Assembly: GCF_023264855.1 (NCBI RefSeq)
Contig: NZ_JAHFUW010000010.1
Coordinates: forward strand, 33,790 to 97,789
Origin: Herbiconiux sp.
Lineage (GTDB): Bacteria > Actinomycetota > Actinomycetes > Actinomycetales > Microbacteriaceae
Reading direction: 5' to 3'
Length of the DNA: 64,000 nt
In this document: positions 44,638-54,985 of the stretch, piece by piece
How the letters are laid out: each line of letters begins with the position of its first letter
How positions within the stretch are numbered: position 1 is the stretch's first letter
Made by a program: the position numbers and the translations under genes
Notes under the pieces: generated by a model
What the model was told of the DNA's origin: nothing
Seen by the model: only the letters and a program-made list of their open reading frames with translations
Databases searched by the model: none

Positions 44638-45495
44638 GAACGCATCCACCTCGCCATCGTCACCGGAGCGTCCTCCGGCATCGGCAAGGCCACGGCCGAG
44701 CGCCTGGCGGCCGACGGTTTCCACGTGCTCGCCGGCGTGCGTAAGCAGTCGGATGCCCGCACGCTCGCCGCGCCCGGCATCGAGCCGATCATCCTCGACG
44801 TCACGGACGCCGATCACATCCGAGCGCTCGTGAACCGGGTGACGCACGACCCCGACGGCCGCACCCTCCGTGTGCTCGTCAACAATGCGGGCGTCGCCGT
44901 GAACGCGCCGATCGAAGTGCTCTCGCTCGAGGACTGGCGGTTCCAGTTCGACGTCTCCCTCTTCGGCCAGGTCGCCCTGATCCGGGCTCTGCTCCCGGTG
45001 CTCCTGTCCACCCGGGGCCGGATCGTGAACGTCACCTCGGTCGGCGGCCGGGTGGCGATGGCCAATTTCGGCGCCTACTCGGCCGTGAAGTTCGCCATGG
45101 AGGCCCTGTCGGACTCGCTCCGCCGGGAGATGGAGCCGTTCGGTGTCTCGGTGGTCAAGATCACCCCTGGGGCGGTGAGCACGAATCTCACCGAGAGCGG
45201 TCTCGCCGCCGCATCCCGGATCGCCGACACGATGACGGCCGATCAGCGCCTCCGCTACGACGAACTCGGCCGTGCCTTCACCGCCCAGGCCGAGGGCTTC
45301 GCCCGCGACGGCGTGACCCCCGAGCGCGCTGCGGGAGTCATCTCGAAGGCCGTGGCCGCCCGCCGGCCCAAGACCCGGTACACGATCGGGCGGGACGGTG
45401 CGATGTTCACCTTCATGCCGCGGATCGTCAGCGACCGGATGCTCGACAGCATGCTGCGCAGCCAGAACAAGAGCCTCGCGAAGTCGAAGGCGTGA
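44623..45495 (+). CDS. Short-chain dehydrogenase/reductase
   Basis: AIVTGASSGIGKATAERLAADGFHVLAGVR; YSAVKFAMEALSDSLRREM (YxxxK). Confidence 0.93.
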   Translation: MTSSHERIHLAIVTGASSGIGKATAERLAADGFHVLAGVRKQSDARTLAAPGIEPIILDVTDADHIRALVNRVTHDPDGRTLRVLVNNAGVAVNAPIEVLSLEDWRFQFDVSLFGQVALIRALLPVLLSTRGRIVNVTSVGGRVAMANFGAYSAVKFAMEALSDSLRREMEPFGVSVVKITPGAVSTNLTESGLAAASRIADTMTADQRLRYDELGRAFTAQAEGFARDGVTPERAAGVISKAVAARRPKTRYTIGRDGAMFTFMPRIVSDRMLDSMLRSQNKSLAKSKA

Positions 45496-45529
45496 CTCCG
45501 GTGAGGACTCCGTCGCCCCGGCCATGCAG

Positions 45530-45840
45530 TCGATCTGGTCTCGGTATTCCGAGGCCGCCGCCTGCCGGTCGTGCTCGCCGCCGTCAACGGCATTCCGGCC
45601 GGCAGGACGGTCCACCAGAGCGGTGGGCGCGAGTGCCCGCCGCGCAGCCCCGAACTCGACCACAGGCCGACGATGTACTCCTCACCCGACGCGCCTGGAG
45701 TACCTTCGGCGGCATCGGGCTCGACTCCTGCCTCCGCGGACTCGGTGTGACGCAGGTCGTGCTGGCCGGGCTCAGGACGAGCTTCGGTGTCGAGTCGACC
45801 CCTCGTGCCGCCCACGACCTCGGCTACGACGCCGTTCATC
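45530..45840 (+). pseudogene. Isochorismatase-like hydrolase remnant with frameshift
   Basis: LPVVLAAVNGIPAGRTVHQSG in one frame, then ADDVLLTRRAWSTFGGIGLDSCLRGLGVTQVVLAGLRTSFGVESTPRAAHDLGYDAV in another; truncated into the IclR 3' end. Confidence 0.75.
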
Positions 45841-46654
45841 GGGCGAGCTTTGGATGCTCCGAGAGCTCTGCGAGCGGGCGGCTCTCCCAGCGCGCCCAGT
45901 CGCTGCTGATGGCGCTCGCCGCGGTGAGCAGCGCGGGCAGGTGCTCGTCGATCAGGGTCTCCACACTCGTCTCGGCAGCGTGGGCGTTCACGTTGACGGC
46001 TGCCACGACACGACCCGATCCGTCGCGCACCGGTGCCGCGACCGAGCGGATGGCGGGACCGAGCTGCTGGTCGGTGAGGGCCCAGCCGGCGGCGCGCACC
46101 TCGCGCAGCGAGGCGAGGGTCTCGTCGCGCTCCGGGCTCGAGGCCGTCACCACGGTCGACCGCGTGGGCAACGCGAGCACCCGGTCGAGCTCGGCCGGGT
46201 CGAGCGCGGCGAGCAGCACCTTTCCGAGCGACGTGACGGGGGCCGGGAAGCGGGTGCCGATCGACACCGACAGCGTCACCAGCTTGGGCACGGCCACGCG
46301 GGCGACGTACACGATGTCGGAGCCGTCGAGCTGGGCCAGCGAGCACGACTCGCCCGTGCGCACGCTCAGCTCGCTGAGATGGGGGCGGGCGATCTCCCAG
46401 ATGCTGCTGGCCGAGACGTAGGCCATCCCCAGGTCGAGCACCCGGGCCGTGAGCGAGAACGTGCCGGCGTCGGAGCGCACGTAGCCGAGCTCGTCGAGGG
46501 TGAGCAGGATGCGGCGCACGGTGGGGCGGGCCAGTCCGGTGGCCGCCGCGAGCTCGGCGAGTGAGCGGTTCTGACCCGTGCTCCCGAACGCCGTGATGAC
46601 GTCGAGCCCACGGGCCACGGCCTCGATGAAATCCGGCCCTGTCGAGTCTCGCAT
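45836..46654 (-). CDS. IclR family transcriptional regulator (PcaR-like)
   Basis: FIEAVARGLDVITAFGSTGQNRSLAELAAATGLARPTVRRILLTLDELGYV. Confidence 0.92.
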   Translation of the reverse strand: MRDSTGPDFIEAVARGLDVITAFGSTGQNRSLAELAAATGLARPTVRRILLTLDELGYVRSDAGTFSLTARVLDLGMAYVSASSIWEIARPHLSELSVRTGESCSLAQLDGSDIVYVARVAVPKLVTLSVSIGTRFPAPVTSLGKVLLAALDPAELDRVLALPTRSTVVTASSPERDETLASLREVRAAGWALTDQQLGPAIRSVAAPVRDGSGRVVAAVNVNAHAAETSVETLIDEHLPALLTAASAISSDWARWESRPLAELSEHPKLAR

Positions 46655-46815
46655 GGCCCTCCCGGCCGTTCGTCCGTTATTCGCCTGACCCTTTCCTACC
46701 GCATGAATACTGCCTTGGGAACACACGAACCGGCTCTTGACACGTCCATACGGATGCAATTGGCTGTGGTTATCCGCACAGCGGACAGTTGACCGGAATC
46801 GATCGAGGAGTCTTC

Positions 46816-48027
46816 ATGGCCACGCCCGCCGACCTCCCGGACCCCGTCTCGGGGCCGCTCGACGGGTTGCTCGTGGCCGACTTCTCGCGGGTGCTGGCCG
46901 GTCCGTTCGCCACTCAGCAGCTGGCCGATCTCGGCGCGACCGTCGTGAAGGTCGAGAGTCCGGCCGGCGACGAGACCCGCTCCTGGGCCCCGCCCGAGCG
47001 CGACGGGGTCTCGACCTACTACCTCGGCATCAACCGCAACAAGTTCGACGTGGTGCTCGACTTCGGCGACGAGGCCGACCGCGCCGTCGCTCTGGAACTG
47101 GCCTCGCGGGCCGACATCGTGATCGAGAACTTCAAACCCGGCGGCCTGGCGCAGTTCGGGCTCGACTACGACTCCGTCGCCGCCGTCAATCCGGCCGTCG
47201 TCTACGCCTCGATCAGCGGCTTCGGCAGCGCGGGCGGGGCGGCGCTGCCGGGCTACGACCTGATCGTGCAGGCGATGTCGGGCTTGATGAGCCTCACCGG
47301 ATCGCCCGACGGCCCCGCCTACCGCAGCGGCGTCTCGGTGTTCGACGTGATGACCGGCATGCAGGCCACGATCGGCATCCTCGCCGCCCTCGAGCACCGG
47401 CACCGCTCAGGCGAGGGGCAGCACATCGAGGTCAACCTGCTCTCGACGGCGCTCGCGGCGATGGCCAACCACAGCTCGACGTACGTCGCCGGGGGAGCGG
47501 TGCCTTTTCGCATGGGCAACGCGCATCCGAGTCTCTTCCCCTACGAACCACTGCCCGCGAGCGACGGCGAGATCGTGGTGGTGGCCGCCAACGACGGCCA
47601 GTTCGCGCGCCTCGCCGACGCGCTCGGGCGGTCGGAACTGGCCGGCGACCCCCGGTTCGCACGCACGGAAGACCGCAACCGCAACCGCGAAGAGCTGCGT
47701 CCGCTGCTGGTCGAGGCGCTCGCGGCGCACACGATCGCCGAGTGGTTCGACATCCTCACCGAGGCCGGCATCGCCTGCGGGCCGATCACCACCATCGACG
47801 GCGGGGTGGCGCTCGCCGAGCGCCTCGGGCTCGAGCCCGTGGTACAGGTGGGGGAGGGCGAGCGGGCGGTGCCCGTCATCCGCAATCCCATCCGCTTCTC
47901 GCGCACGCCGGCCCGGTACGTGGCGGCGCCGCCGACGCTGGGAGAGCACGACGCGCTGATCCGCGACTGGCTCAGCGCCCCGTCATCCGTTCTGCCCGAC
48001 CTGACCTCAGGAGGCCCCCGTGGCTGA
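46816..48027 (+). CDS. Class III (CaiB/BaiF) CoA-transferase
   Basis: LLVADFSRVLAGPFATQQLADLGATVVKVESPAGDETRSWAPP...NRNKFDVVLDF...IENFKPGG. Confidence 0.93.
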   Translation: MATPADLPDPVSGPLDGLLVADFSRVLAGPFATQQLADLGATVVKVESPAGDETRSWAPPERDGVSTYYLGINRNKFDVVLDFGDEADRAVALELASRADIVIENFKPGGLAQFGLDYDSVAAVNPAVVYASISGFGSAGGAALPGYDLIVQAMSGLMSLTGSPDGPAYRSGVSVFDVMTGMQATIGILAALEHRHRSGEGQHIEVNLLSTALAAMANHSSTYVAGGAVPFRMGNAHPSLFPYEPLPASDGEIVVVAANDGQFARLADALGRSELAGDPRFARTEDRNRNREELRPLLVEALAAHTIAEWFDILTEAGIACGPITTIDGGVALAERLGLEPVVQVGEGERAVPVIRNPIRFSRTPARYVAAPPTLGEHDALIRDWLSAPSSVLPDLTSGGPRG

Positions 48028-48808
48028 GTACCCCACCGGCATCGGCACGAGCGACACCGAGTCGATCTCGCTGCTCGGCCACGACCTGGCCGGCGAACTG
48101 CTCGGGCAGATCTCGTTCGGCGAGCTGGCCTACTGGCTCGCGACCAAGCGCCGGCCCACGCCCGGGCAGCTGCGGGTGTTCGAGGCGGTGCTGGTGTCGC
48201 TCGCCGACCACGGGTTCACCCCCACGGCGATCGCCGCGCGGCTCACCTACTACAGCGCCCCGGATTCGCTGCAGGGGGCCATCGCCGCCGGACTGCTCGG
48301 CGGCGGTTCGCGCTTCCTCGGCGTGACCGAGGACACGGGGCTCTACCTGCACGGCATCGTCGAAGGGCTCGGCGACACCACCGGCTGGACCGCCGACCGG
48401 TGGGACGCCGCCGCGCTCGCCGCCCTGAGCGAAACCCGATCTCAGGGCGGCAAGATCCCGGGGCTCGGGCATCCGGTGCACAAGAACGGCGACCCGCGCA
48501 CGCCCGTGATCATCCGGATCGCCGAGGACAGCGGGGTCAAGGGCCCGCACCTGGAGCTGTTCGAGGCGATCGGACGCGTGCATCCCGAGCTGCTCGGGCG
48601 CACCCTCCCGCTGAACGGCGCCGGGGTGGCTGGAGCCGCACTCGCCGACGCCGGACTGCCGGTCGACCTGCTGCGCGGCTTCGCCCTGCTGGCGCGCACC
48701 GCGGGCCTCATCGGGCACCTCGCCGAGGAGCGCGAGAACCCGATCGGGCCGGCCGTCTACGCCGAGGTCGACCGCAACGCCGTCTACACGCCGCCATCGG
48801 CATCCTGA
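48020..48808 (+). CDS. Citrate-synthase-family / citryl-CoA lyase-like protein
   Basis: QGAIAAGLLGGGSRFLG...GGKIPGLGHPVHKNGDPRTPVI...LPLNGAGVAGAALADAGLP; 8-bp overlap with the CoA-transferase. Confidence 0.85.
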   Translation: MAEYPTGIGTSDTESISLLGHDLAGELLGQISFGELAYWLATKRRPTPGQLRVFEAVLVSLADHGFTPTAIAARLTYYSAPDSLQGAIAAGLLGGGSRFLGVTEDTGLYLHGIVEGLGDTTGWTADRWDAAALAALSETRSQGGKIPGLGHPVHKNGDPRTPVIIRIAEDSGVKGPHLELFEAIGRVHPELLGRTLPLNGAGVAGAALADAGLPVDLLRGFALLARTAGLIGHLAEERENPIGPAVYAEVDRNAVYTPPSAS

Positions 48809-48884
48809 CGCCCCCGAACGAGCGGATGCTGCGGGCTGAGAGCGGCAGGCGGGACTTCGCTGCACCGGCGTGCCAGGATCGGGT

Positions 48885-49823
48885 ATGGCCGATCGACTGA
48901 TGCTGCTGGACACCGCCTCGCTGTACTTCCGGGCGTTCTACGGGGTGCCCGACAGCATCCGGAGGGCGGACGGTACGCCGGTGAACGCCGTGCGGGGGCT
49001 GCTCGACATGATCGCGCGGCTCGTGGTGGACTACGACGCCGGGCTGCTCGTGGCGTGCTGGGACGACGACTGGCGGCCGCAGTGGCGGGTGGATCTGATC
49101 CCCAGCTACAAGGCGCACCGGGTGGCCGAGACGGTGGCGGATGCTCCCGACGTGGAGGTGGTGCCCGACCCCCTCGAGGCGCAGATCCCGATGATCCGCG
49201 AGGTGCTCGCGCTCGCGGGGATCGCGGTGGTGGGCGCGGCCGAGCACGAGGCCGACGACGTGATCGGCAGCTACGCGACCGGGGCCGCGCATCCGGTCGA
49301 TGTGGTGACCGGCGATCGCGATCTCTTCCAGCTGGTGGATGACTCGCGCGACGTGCGGGTGATCTATACCGCGAGAGGCATGAAGAACCTCGAGGTGCTG
49401 ACCGCCGAGGTGGTGGTGGGCAAATACCGCGTGCTGCCCGAGCAGTACGCCGACTTCGCCACGCTGCGCGGTGACACGAGCGACGGGCTGCCGGGAGTGG
49501 CGGGTATCGGCGAGAAGACCGCCGCCGGGCTGCTGGGGGAGTACGGCACGCTCGACGGGCTGCTCGCGGCGGCGGCCGATCCCGAGGGTGGGGTGTCGGC
49601 ATCCGTGCGGGCGAAGCTGGAGGCGGCGGCCGACTATCTGGCCGTGGCACCAACGGTGGTGAAGGTGGTACGCGATCTCCCACTGCCGACGCTCGAGGAG
49701 GCCGGGGCCCGGCTGGCACCCGTCTCGGGCGAGGATCGGGCCACGCTCGAGCAGCGCGCGGAGGAGTGGAACCTGGGGAGCTCGGTGAAGCGGCTGCTCG
49801 CCGCGCTGGACACGCGCGGCTGA
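48885..49823 (+). CDS. 5'-3' exonuclease (PolA N-domain-like)
   Basis: DTASLYFRAFYGVP...AEHEADDVIGSYA...VVTGDRDLFQLVDD...GDTSDGLPGVAGIGEKTA. Confidence 0.93.
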   Translation: MADRLMLLDTASLYFRAFYGVPDSIRRADGTPVNAVRGLLDMIARLVVDYDAGLLVACWDDDWRPQWRVDLIPSYKAHRVAETVADAPDVEVVPDPLEAQIPMIREVLALAGIAVVGAAEHEADDVIGSYATGAAHPVDVVTGDRDLFQLVDDSRDVRVIYTARGMKNLEVLTAEVVVGKYRVLPEQYADFATLRGDTSDGLPGVAGIGEKTAAGLLGEYGTLDGLLAAAADPEGGVSASVRAKLEAAADYLAVAPTVVKVVRDLPLPTLEEAGARLAPVSGEDRATLEQRAEEWNLGSSVKRLLAALDTRG

Positions 49824-49884
49824 CCGTCTTGAATAGACTCGGCGTCGTGACTGTTGACGCCGGCGTGACCACCTCCCCGCTCCG

Positions 49885-51003
49885 ATGAGCCGCATCGTCT
49901 TCGCTCCCGACAGCTTCAAGGGTTCGCTGGATGCGCTCGCGGTGGCGCAGGCGCTCGCCGAGGGCTGGCGGGAGCACGATCCTGCGGCCGAACTCGTGCT
50001 GCGGCCGATGGCCGACGGCGGAGAGGGCACGGTCGCGTGCTTCGCCCTGGCCGAGCCGGCCGCACGGCGGATGCCCGTCGAGGTGCGCGGGCCGGATGGC
50101 CGGAACCGAAAGGCCGAGTGGCTGCTGTTGCCCGGCGGCGAACGCGACCCCGGCGGAGTCGGCGTGGTGGAGCTCGCGAACACCTCGGGCATCGAGCTGC
50201 TGGGCGAGCGGCGCCTGCCCGACGACGCCGACACCACATGCTTCGGCCAGGCCATCGAGGCCGCCCTCGACCACAGCGTCTCGCGACTCGTGCTCGGCAT
50301 CGGGTCGAGCGCCTCGACCGACGGCGGGCTCGGGCTTCTGCGAGCCCTGGGCGCGACGTTCACGGATGCCGCCGGCGCGCCGGTGGCCCCGGGGGCGCGC
50401 GGACTCGCCTCGCTCGCGGCGGCCGACCTGTCGGGGCTCCGGCCACTGCCCGACGGCGGAGCGTCGGTGATCACCGACGTGACCAATCCGCTGCTCGGGC
50501 CGGAGGGCGCCGCCGCGGTGTTCGGGCCGCAGAAGGGGCTGGATGCCGACGGCGTGCAGCGCGCCGACGAGGGGCTGCGGCGGTTCGCCGACCTGCTCGG
50601 CGGCGATCCGGGCGAGCCCGGTGCCGGTGCCGCCGGCGGTACGGGCTTCGCTCTGCGTCTGTGGGGTGCGCAGCTCGCGCCCGGGGCCGAGGCGATCGCC
50701 GGGCTCATCCGGCTGCGGGAGGCGGTCGCCGGCGCCGACCTGGTGGTGACGGGGGAGGGTCAGTTCGACACCCAGTCCCTGGCGGGGAAGGTTCCCGGCG
50801 CGGTCGCCGCGATCGCCCGCGAGGCGGGGGTGCACGCCGCCGTCGTGGCCGGACGGATCGCTCCGGGCGCCGACTCCTCGGGCTTCGCGCACGCGCTCTC
50901 GCTGACCGAGCTCGCCGGCAGCCCGCAGCAGTCGATGGCCGAGCCCGCGCGCTGGTTGCGCCGTGCCGGCGCGCTGCTCGCCGAGGCGACCACGGCGCGC
51001 TGA
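49885..51003 (+). CDS. Glycerate kinase
   Basis: IVFAPDSFKGSLDALAVAQALAEGW...LRPMADGGEGTV...GIGSSASTDGGLGLLRALGA. Confidence 0.94.
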   Translation: MSRIVFAPDSFKGSLDALAVAQALAEGWREHDPAAELVLRPMADGGEGTVACFALAEPAARRMPVEVRGPDGRNRKAEWLLLPGGERDPGGVGVVELANTSGIELLGERRLPDDADTTCFGQAIEAALDHSVSRLVLGIGSSASTDGGLGLLRALGATFTDAAGAPVAPGARGLASLAAADLSGLRPLPDGGASVITDVTNPLLGPEGAAAVFGPQKGLDADGVQRADEGLRRFADLLGGDPGEPGAGAAGGTGFALRLWGAQLAPGAEAIAGLIRLREAVAGADLVVTGEGQFDTQSLAGKVPGAVAAIAREAGVHAAVVAGRIAPGADSSGFAHALSLTELAGSPQQSMAEPARWLRRAGALLAEATTAR

Positions 51004-51044
51004 GTCGCAGTCGCAGCCGCGGCGACGGCGCCGGAGACGACGCG

Positions 51045-51926
51045 CTACTGCGGGGACGCCGCGGCTGGGGTGGCCGCTATGAGCTGCAGGAGCAGGGCAC
51101 CCGCGGGGCGGAGGGGGTCGATGAGGTCGAAGTGACCGGCGCCCTCGAGCACCCGGAGGTCGATCCGCGGGTCCCGTGCCGCGTAGGTGCGGCTGAAGTC
51201 CACGGGCACGTCGTCGTCGGCGGTGCCGTGCATCAGGGTGGTCGCGGTTCCGGCCTCGGTGGGCGGAGGGAGCCGCATCGGGTCGGCGGCGGCCAGGCGC
51301 TCGGCGAAGCCCGGGCGGTCGCGGTGCAGGAGCTCGCCCACCGCATCCTGGCTCAGGCGGAGGCGCCCGGCCTCGACCAGGTCGAGCACCCCGGCGAGAG
51401 CGATCACGTGCGCGACCCGCGCTTCGGGCACGCTCTGGCTCCAGAGCGCGAGGTGGCCGCCGGCCGAGTGGCCGATCAGGGTCGTGTCCGCGGCGCTGAG
51501 CTCGTGTCCGAGGGCATCACCGTCGAGGCCGGCCCGGGTGCGCAGGTCGCGCTCCACCGGATCGCCGTCGAGGCCGGCCCCGGTGCGCCGTTCGCGCACC
51601 AGGAGATCGCCGACGATGCCGGGCACGGTCCGGATGCCGAGCAGCACGTCGTCGAAGGTTCCGGGATGCCCGCCGCCGCCTTCGCCGACCCGGCGGTACT
51701 CGAGCAGGGCGACGGCGTGCCCGCCCGCGGCGATCGCCTCGGCGAGCGGGCGCAGGTGCACACGGTCGTAGCGGGCGCGCCAGAATCCGCCGTGCAGCGC
51801 GAGCGCGAGCCCCCGGACCGGCCCGTCCGGCGGCAGGAACAGGTCGGCCACCTGCGAGGGGCCCGGCCCGTAGCGCAGCACGTGGTCGGGTTCGCGGGCG
51901 CTGCGGCTCAGCACATCCGTCATCAT
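51045..51926 (-). CDS. Alpha/beta hydrolase, likely kynurenine formamidase role
   Basis: ALALHGGFWRARYDRVHLRPLAEAIAAGGHAVALLEYRR...LIGHSAGGHLALW; clustered with TDO and kynureninase. Confidence 0.78.
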   Translation of the reverse strand: MMTDVLSRSAREPDHVLRYGPGPSQVADLFLPPDGPVRGLALALHGGFWRARYDRVHLRPLAEAIAAGGHAVALLEYRRVGEGGGGHPGTFDDVLLGIRTVPGIVGDLLVRERRTGAGLDGDPVERDLRTRAGLDGDALGHELSAADTTLIGHSAGGHLALWSQSVPEARVAHVIALAGVLDLVEAGRLRLSQDAVGELLHRDRPGFAERLAAADPMRLPPPTEAGTATTLMHGTADDDVPVDFSRTYAARDPRIDLRVLEGAGHFDLIDPLRPAGALLLQLIAATPAAASPQ

Positions 51927-51972
51927 CGCGCCCGAACCGGCTCGGCGATCGACCGCTGCAGCACGCCGTTCG

Positions 51973-53247
51973 TCATCGCGCAGGCGCAGGCGACGCGAGC
52001 GACTGCCGGATGGCGTCGATCACGGTCTCGACCTCGGCGAAGCTCGTCGACAGGGGCGAGAGACCGAGGCGGATGCCCGCGGGCGGCCGGAAGTCGGGGA
52101 TCAAACCGCTCTCCCAGAGCTCGGCGACGAGCGCCTTGAAGGACGGGTGGTCGATGGTGATGTGGCTGCCACGCACCGCACCGTCGCGCGGGGTCGAGAG
52201 CGTCACGCCGAGCGGCGCGAGCTTCTCGTCGTACTGCTCGATCGCGAACCCGGTCAGCGCGAGCGACTTCGCCCGGATGGCGTCGATGCCCACCTCCTCG
52301 ATCAGGTCGAGCATCGACTGCATGGCGAGCATCCCCATGATCGGCGGGGTGCCGCTGACGAAGCTCCGGATGCCGGCGGCCGGCTCGTAGCCCTGCGCCA
52401 TCTCGAACGGGCGCCGGTCGCCCATCCAACCCCAGATCGGCTGGGTGGCCGCATCCTGCAGCGCGGAGGACACATAGAGGAAGGCGGGCGAGCCCGGCCC
52501 GCCGTTGAGGTACTTGTAGGTGCAGCCGGTGGCGAGGTCGACACCCCAGGCGTCGAGCTCGATCGGGATGGAGCCCGCCGAGTGGCAGAGGTCCCAGAGC
52601 ACGAGCGCGCCGTGATCGTGGGCGAGAGTGGTGATCGCCGGCACATCGGCGACGTGCCCGGAGCGGTAGGCGACGTGGCTCAGCACGAGCACCGCGGACT
52701 GCGGGCCGAGAACGGCGGCGACGTCGTCGAGGCGCACCCCGGTGCTGGCATCCGTGTCGATCCAGCGGATGCTCGCCCCGGTCTCGGCGGCGATGCCCTC
52801 CACCACGAAGCGGTCGGTGGGGAAGTTGCCCCGGTCGATCACGATCTCCGAGCGGTCGGGGCGAGCGGTCAGCGCCGCGCGGATCAGCTTGTAGAGCGAC
52901 ACCGTGGTGGAGTCGGCGACCACCGTCTGGCCCGCGGCGGCGCCGAGGGTGGCCGCCGCGATCCGGTCGCCGAGCGTCTCCGGCAGGCGCATCCAGCCCT
53001 CGTCCCAGCCCCGGATGAGCCGATCGCCCCACTGCTGCTCGAGAAAGGCGGTCATGACGGGCACGAGCGCCTTCAGCGGGCGGCCGAGCGAGTTGCCGTC
53101 GAGGTAACCGCGCACCGAGGCGTCGTCGGTGCCGATGAACGCGTCGCGGTAGTGGCGGAGCGGGTCGGCGCGGTCGAGGTCGGCGGCGGTGGGGCGACCG
53201 GTGGAGTCGCCGTGCGGGGTGGTCGTGGTGGTCAGGTTCGTGCTCAT
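51973..53247 (-). CDS. kynU: Kynureninase
   Basis: YLDGNSLGRPLKA...DRLIRGWDEGWMRLPETLGDRIA...LWDLCHSAGSIPIELDAWGVDLATGCTYKYLNGGPGSPAFLYV. Confidence 0.95.
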   Translation of the reverse strand: MSTNLTTTTTPHGDSTGRPTAADLDRADPLRHYRDAFIGTDDASVRGYLDGNSLGRPLKALVPVMTAFLEQQWGDRLIRGWDEGWMRLPETLGDRIAAATLGAAAGQTVVADSTTVSLYKLIRAALTARPDRSEIVIDRGNFPTDRFVVEGIAAETGASIRWIDTDASTGVRLDDVAAVLGPQSAVLVLSHVAYRSGHVADVPAITTLAHDHGALVLWDLCHSAGSIPIELDAWGVDLATGCTYKYLNGGPGSPAFLYVSSALQDAATQPIWGWMGDRRPFEMAQGYEPAAGIRSFVSGTPPIMGMLAMQSMLDLIEEVGIDAIRAKSLALTGFAIEQYDEKLAPLGVTLSTPRDGAVRGSHITIDHPSFKALVAELWESGLIPDFRPPAGIRLGLSPLSTSFAEVETVIDAIRQSLASPAPAR

Positions 53248-53249
53248 GC

Positions 53250-54098
53250 TCAGCGTCCGATCTCGGTGCGAACCGCGAACAGTTCGGGGAAGAAGGTCAG
53301 GTCGAGGGCGCGCTTCAGGAAGTCGACACCGCTGGAGCCGCCGGTGCCGGTCTTCATGCCGATGGTGCGCAGCACCGTGCGCAGGTGCCGGAAGCGCCAG
53401 AACTGGAAGTTCTCCTCGAGGTCGACGAGCTCTTCGCAGGCCTCGTATATCGCCCAGTGCTTGTCGGAATTCTCGTAGATCTCGACGAACACCGGCAACA
53501 GCGCCTCGGTCATGGTGTGCGCCACGGTGACGTCGCGCTCGAGGATCTCGGCGGGGATCGCGAAGCCCTTGCGCGCGAGATGGCGCAAGAACTCGTCGTA
53601 CACGCTCGGCGCGTTCAGCAGCTCCTCGAGCACGGCCCGGGCCCCGGGCTCGGCATCGAAGACCTTCAGCATGCCCGCGTTCTTGTTGCCGAGCGCGAAC
53701 TCGACGGCGCGGTACTGGTACGACTGGAAGCCCGAGGAGTTCGCGAGCGAGTCGCGGAACTGCGCGTACTCGCTCGGCGTGAGCGTGGCGAGCACCGACC
53801 ACTGCTCGGTCATCGTCTTCTGGATGTGCTTGACCCTGGCCAGCTTCTTCAGCGCCGCCGCGAGGTCGTCGGCCGCGATCAGCGCGCAGGCCGCCCGCAG
53901 TTCGTGCAGCACGAGCTTCAGCCACAGCTCGGTGGTCTGGTGCTGGATGATGAACAGCAGCTCGTCGTGGTGCACCGGGTCGCTCACCGGGTTCTGCGCG
54001 CTCAGCAACGTGTCGAGCGACAGGTACGAGCCGTAGCTCATGCGGCCGTGCAGGTCGGTGACGACGGTCGGCTCGATCTCACGCGTGTTGTCGGTCAT
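53250..54098 (-). CDS. kynA: Tryptophan 2,3-dioxygenase
   Basis: [46 protein letters not shown]...[19 protein letters not shown]. Confidence 0.96.
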   Translation of the reverse strand: MTDNTREIEPTVVTDLHGRMSYGSYLSLDTLLSAQNPVSDPVHHDELLFIIQHQTTELWLKLVLHELRAACALIAADDLAAALKKLARVKHIQKTMTEQWSVLATLTPSEYAQFRDSLANSSGFQSYQYRAVEFALGNKNAGMLKVFDAEPGARAVLEELLNAPSVYDEFLRHLARKGFAIPAEILERDVTVAHTMTEALLPVFVEIYENSDKHWAIYEACEELVDLEENFQFWRFRHLRTVLRTIGMKTGTGGSSGVDFLKRALDLTFFPELFAVRTEIGR

Positions 54099-54130
54099 GA
54101 GGCGATCATAGATCACTTTGGTGACGCGCG

Positions 54131-54985
54131 TCAGGATTGCGTCTTATGCATGAAAGCCTGGCGCACGAAGGCGGCGCTCGGTTCGGCGAGCTGCTCGTGC
54201 AGCGTGCGGAAGAGCCTGCTGCTGCGCTCGCCGGGCCAGTCGGCGGGGAGGAGTTCCGGGGGCAGCCCGGGGTCCACGTACGGGATCACCCGCCAGCTGT
54301 CGATGCTCCGGATGTAGCGCCCGAACGCCTCGCGGGGGCCGAGTCCCTCCGCCGGTGGGGCGATGTCGGCCTCGTGCTGGGCGAGGAACTCCTCGTGATG
54401 GGCGCGCAGGGCGTCCAGATCCCACCAGCGGGCCACGGCCTCCGCGAGGGAGCCCTCGACCCGGGGCGCTTCGCTGATCAGCACGGTCGCGTATTCGCGC
54501 AGGCCCAGGTCGCCGAGGATCTCCTCGACCTCGTCGGCGAGGTACTCCGGGCCGATCCAGAGCGCCGGTGAGATGGTGCCGAAGCCGATCCAGTGCAGGC
54601 GGCGGCGCAACTGGTGGCGCTGGTCGCGCCGGTTCTCGGGGATCGAGAACGAGAGGGCGCACCAGGCGCTGTCCGGGGTCATGGTGCGGGGGTGGTAGAT
54701 GCGTCGGTCTCCGCGCTCGAGCATGCCCGTGGCATCCGGGGCCAGGGCGTAGCCGGCCACCTTGCCCCGGGCTTCCGGCACCAGCAGCCCGCGCTTCTTC
54801 ACCCGGGCCACCGCCGTTCGCGCCCGCGGTGCGGAGACGCCGAGCGCCGCCATCAGCTCGAGCAGGTGCGGGAGGGCGATCCAGCCGCCGAGCTCGCGCA
54901 GCGACACCCCGACGGTGGTGCGCAGCAGCGAGGTGGCGCTGCCCGGCCGTGAGTCGAGGTCATCGAGGATCTCGGCCACGCTCAC
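54131..54985 (-). CDS. PaaX family transcriptional regulator
   Basis: [48 protein letters not shown]-terminal PaaX-like region. Confidence 0.85.
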   Translation of the reverse strand: MSVAEILDDLDSRPGSATSLLRTTVGVSLRELGGWIALPHLLELMAALGVSAPRARTAVARVKKRGLLVPEARGKVAGYALAPDATGMLERGDRRIYHPRTMTPDSAWCALSFSIPENRRDQRHQLRRRLHWIGFGTISPALWIGPEYLADEVEEILGDLGLREYATVLISEAPRVEGSLAEAVARWWDLDALRAHHEEFLAQHEADIAPPAEGLGPREAFGRYIRSIDSWRVIPYVDPGLPPELLPADWPGERSSRLFRTLHEQLAEPSAAFVRQAFMHKTQS

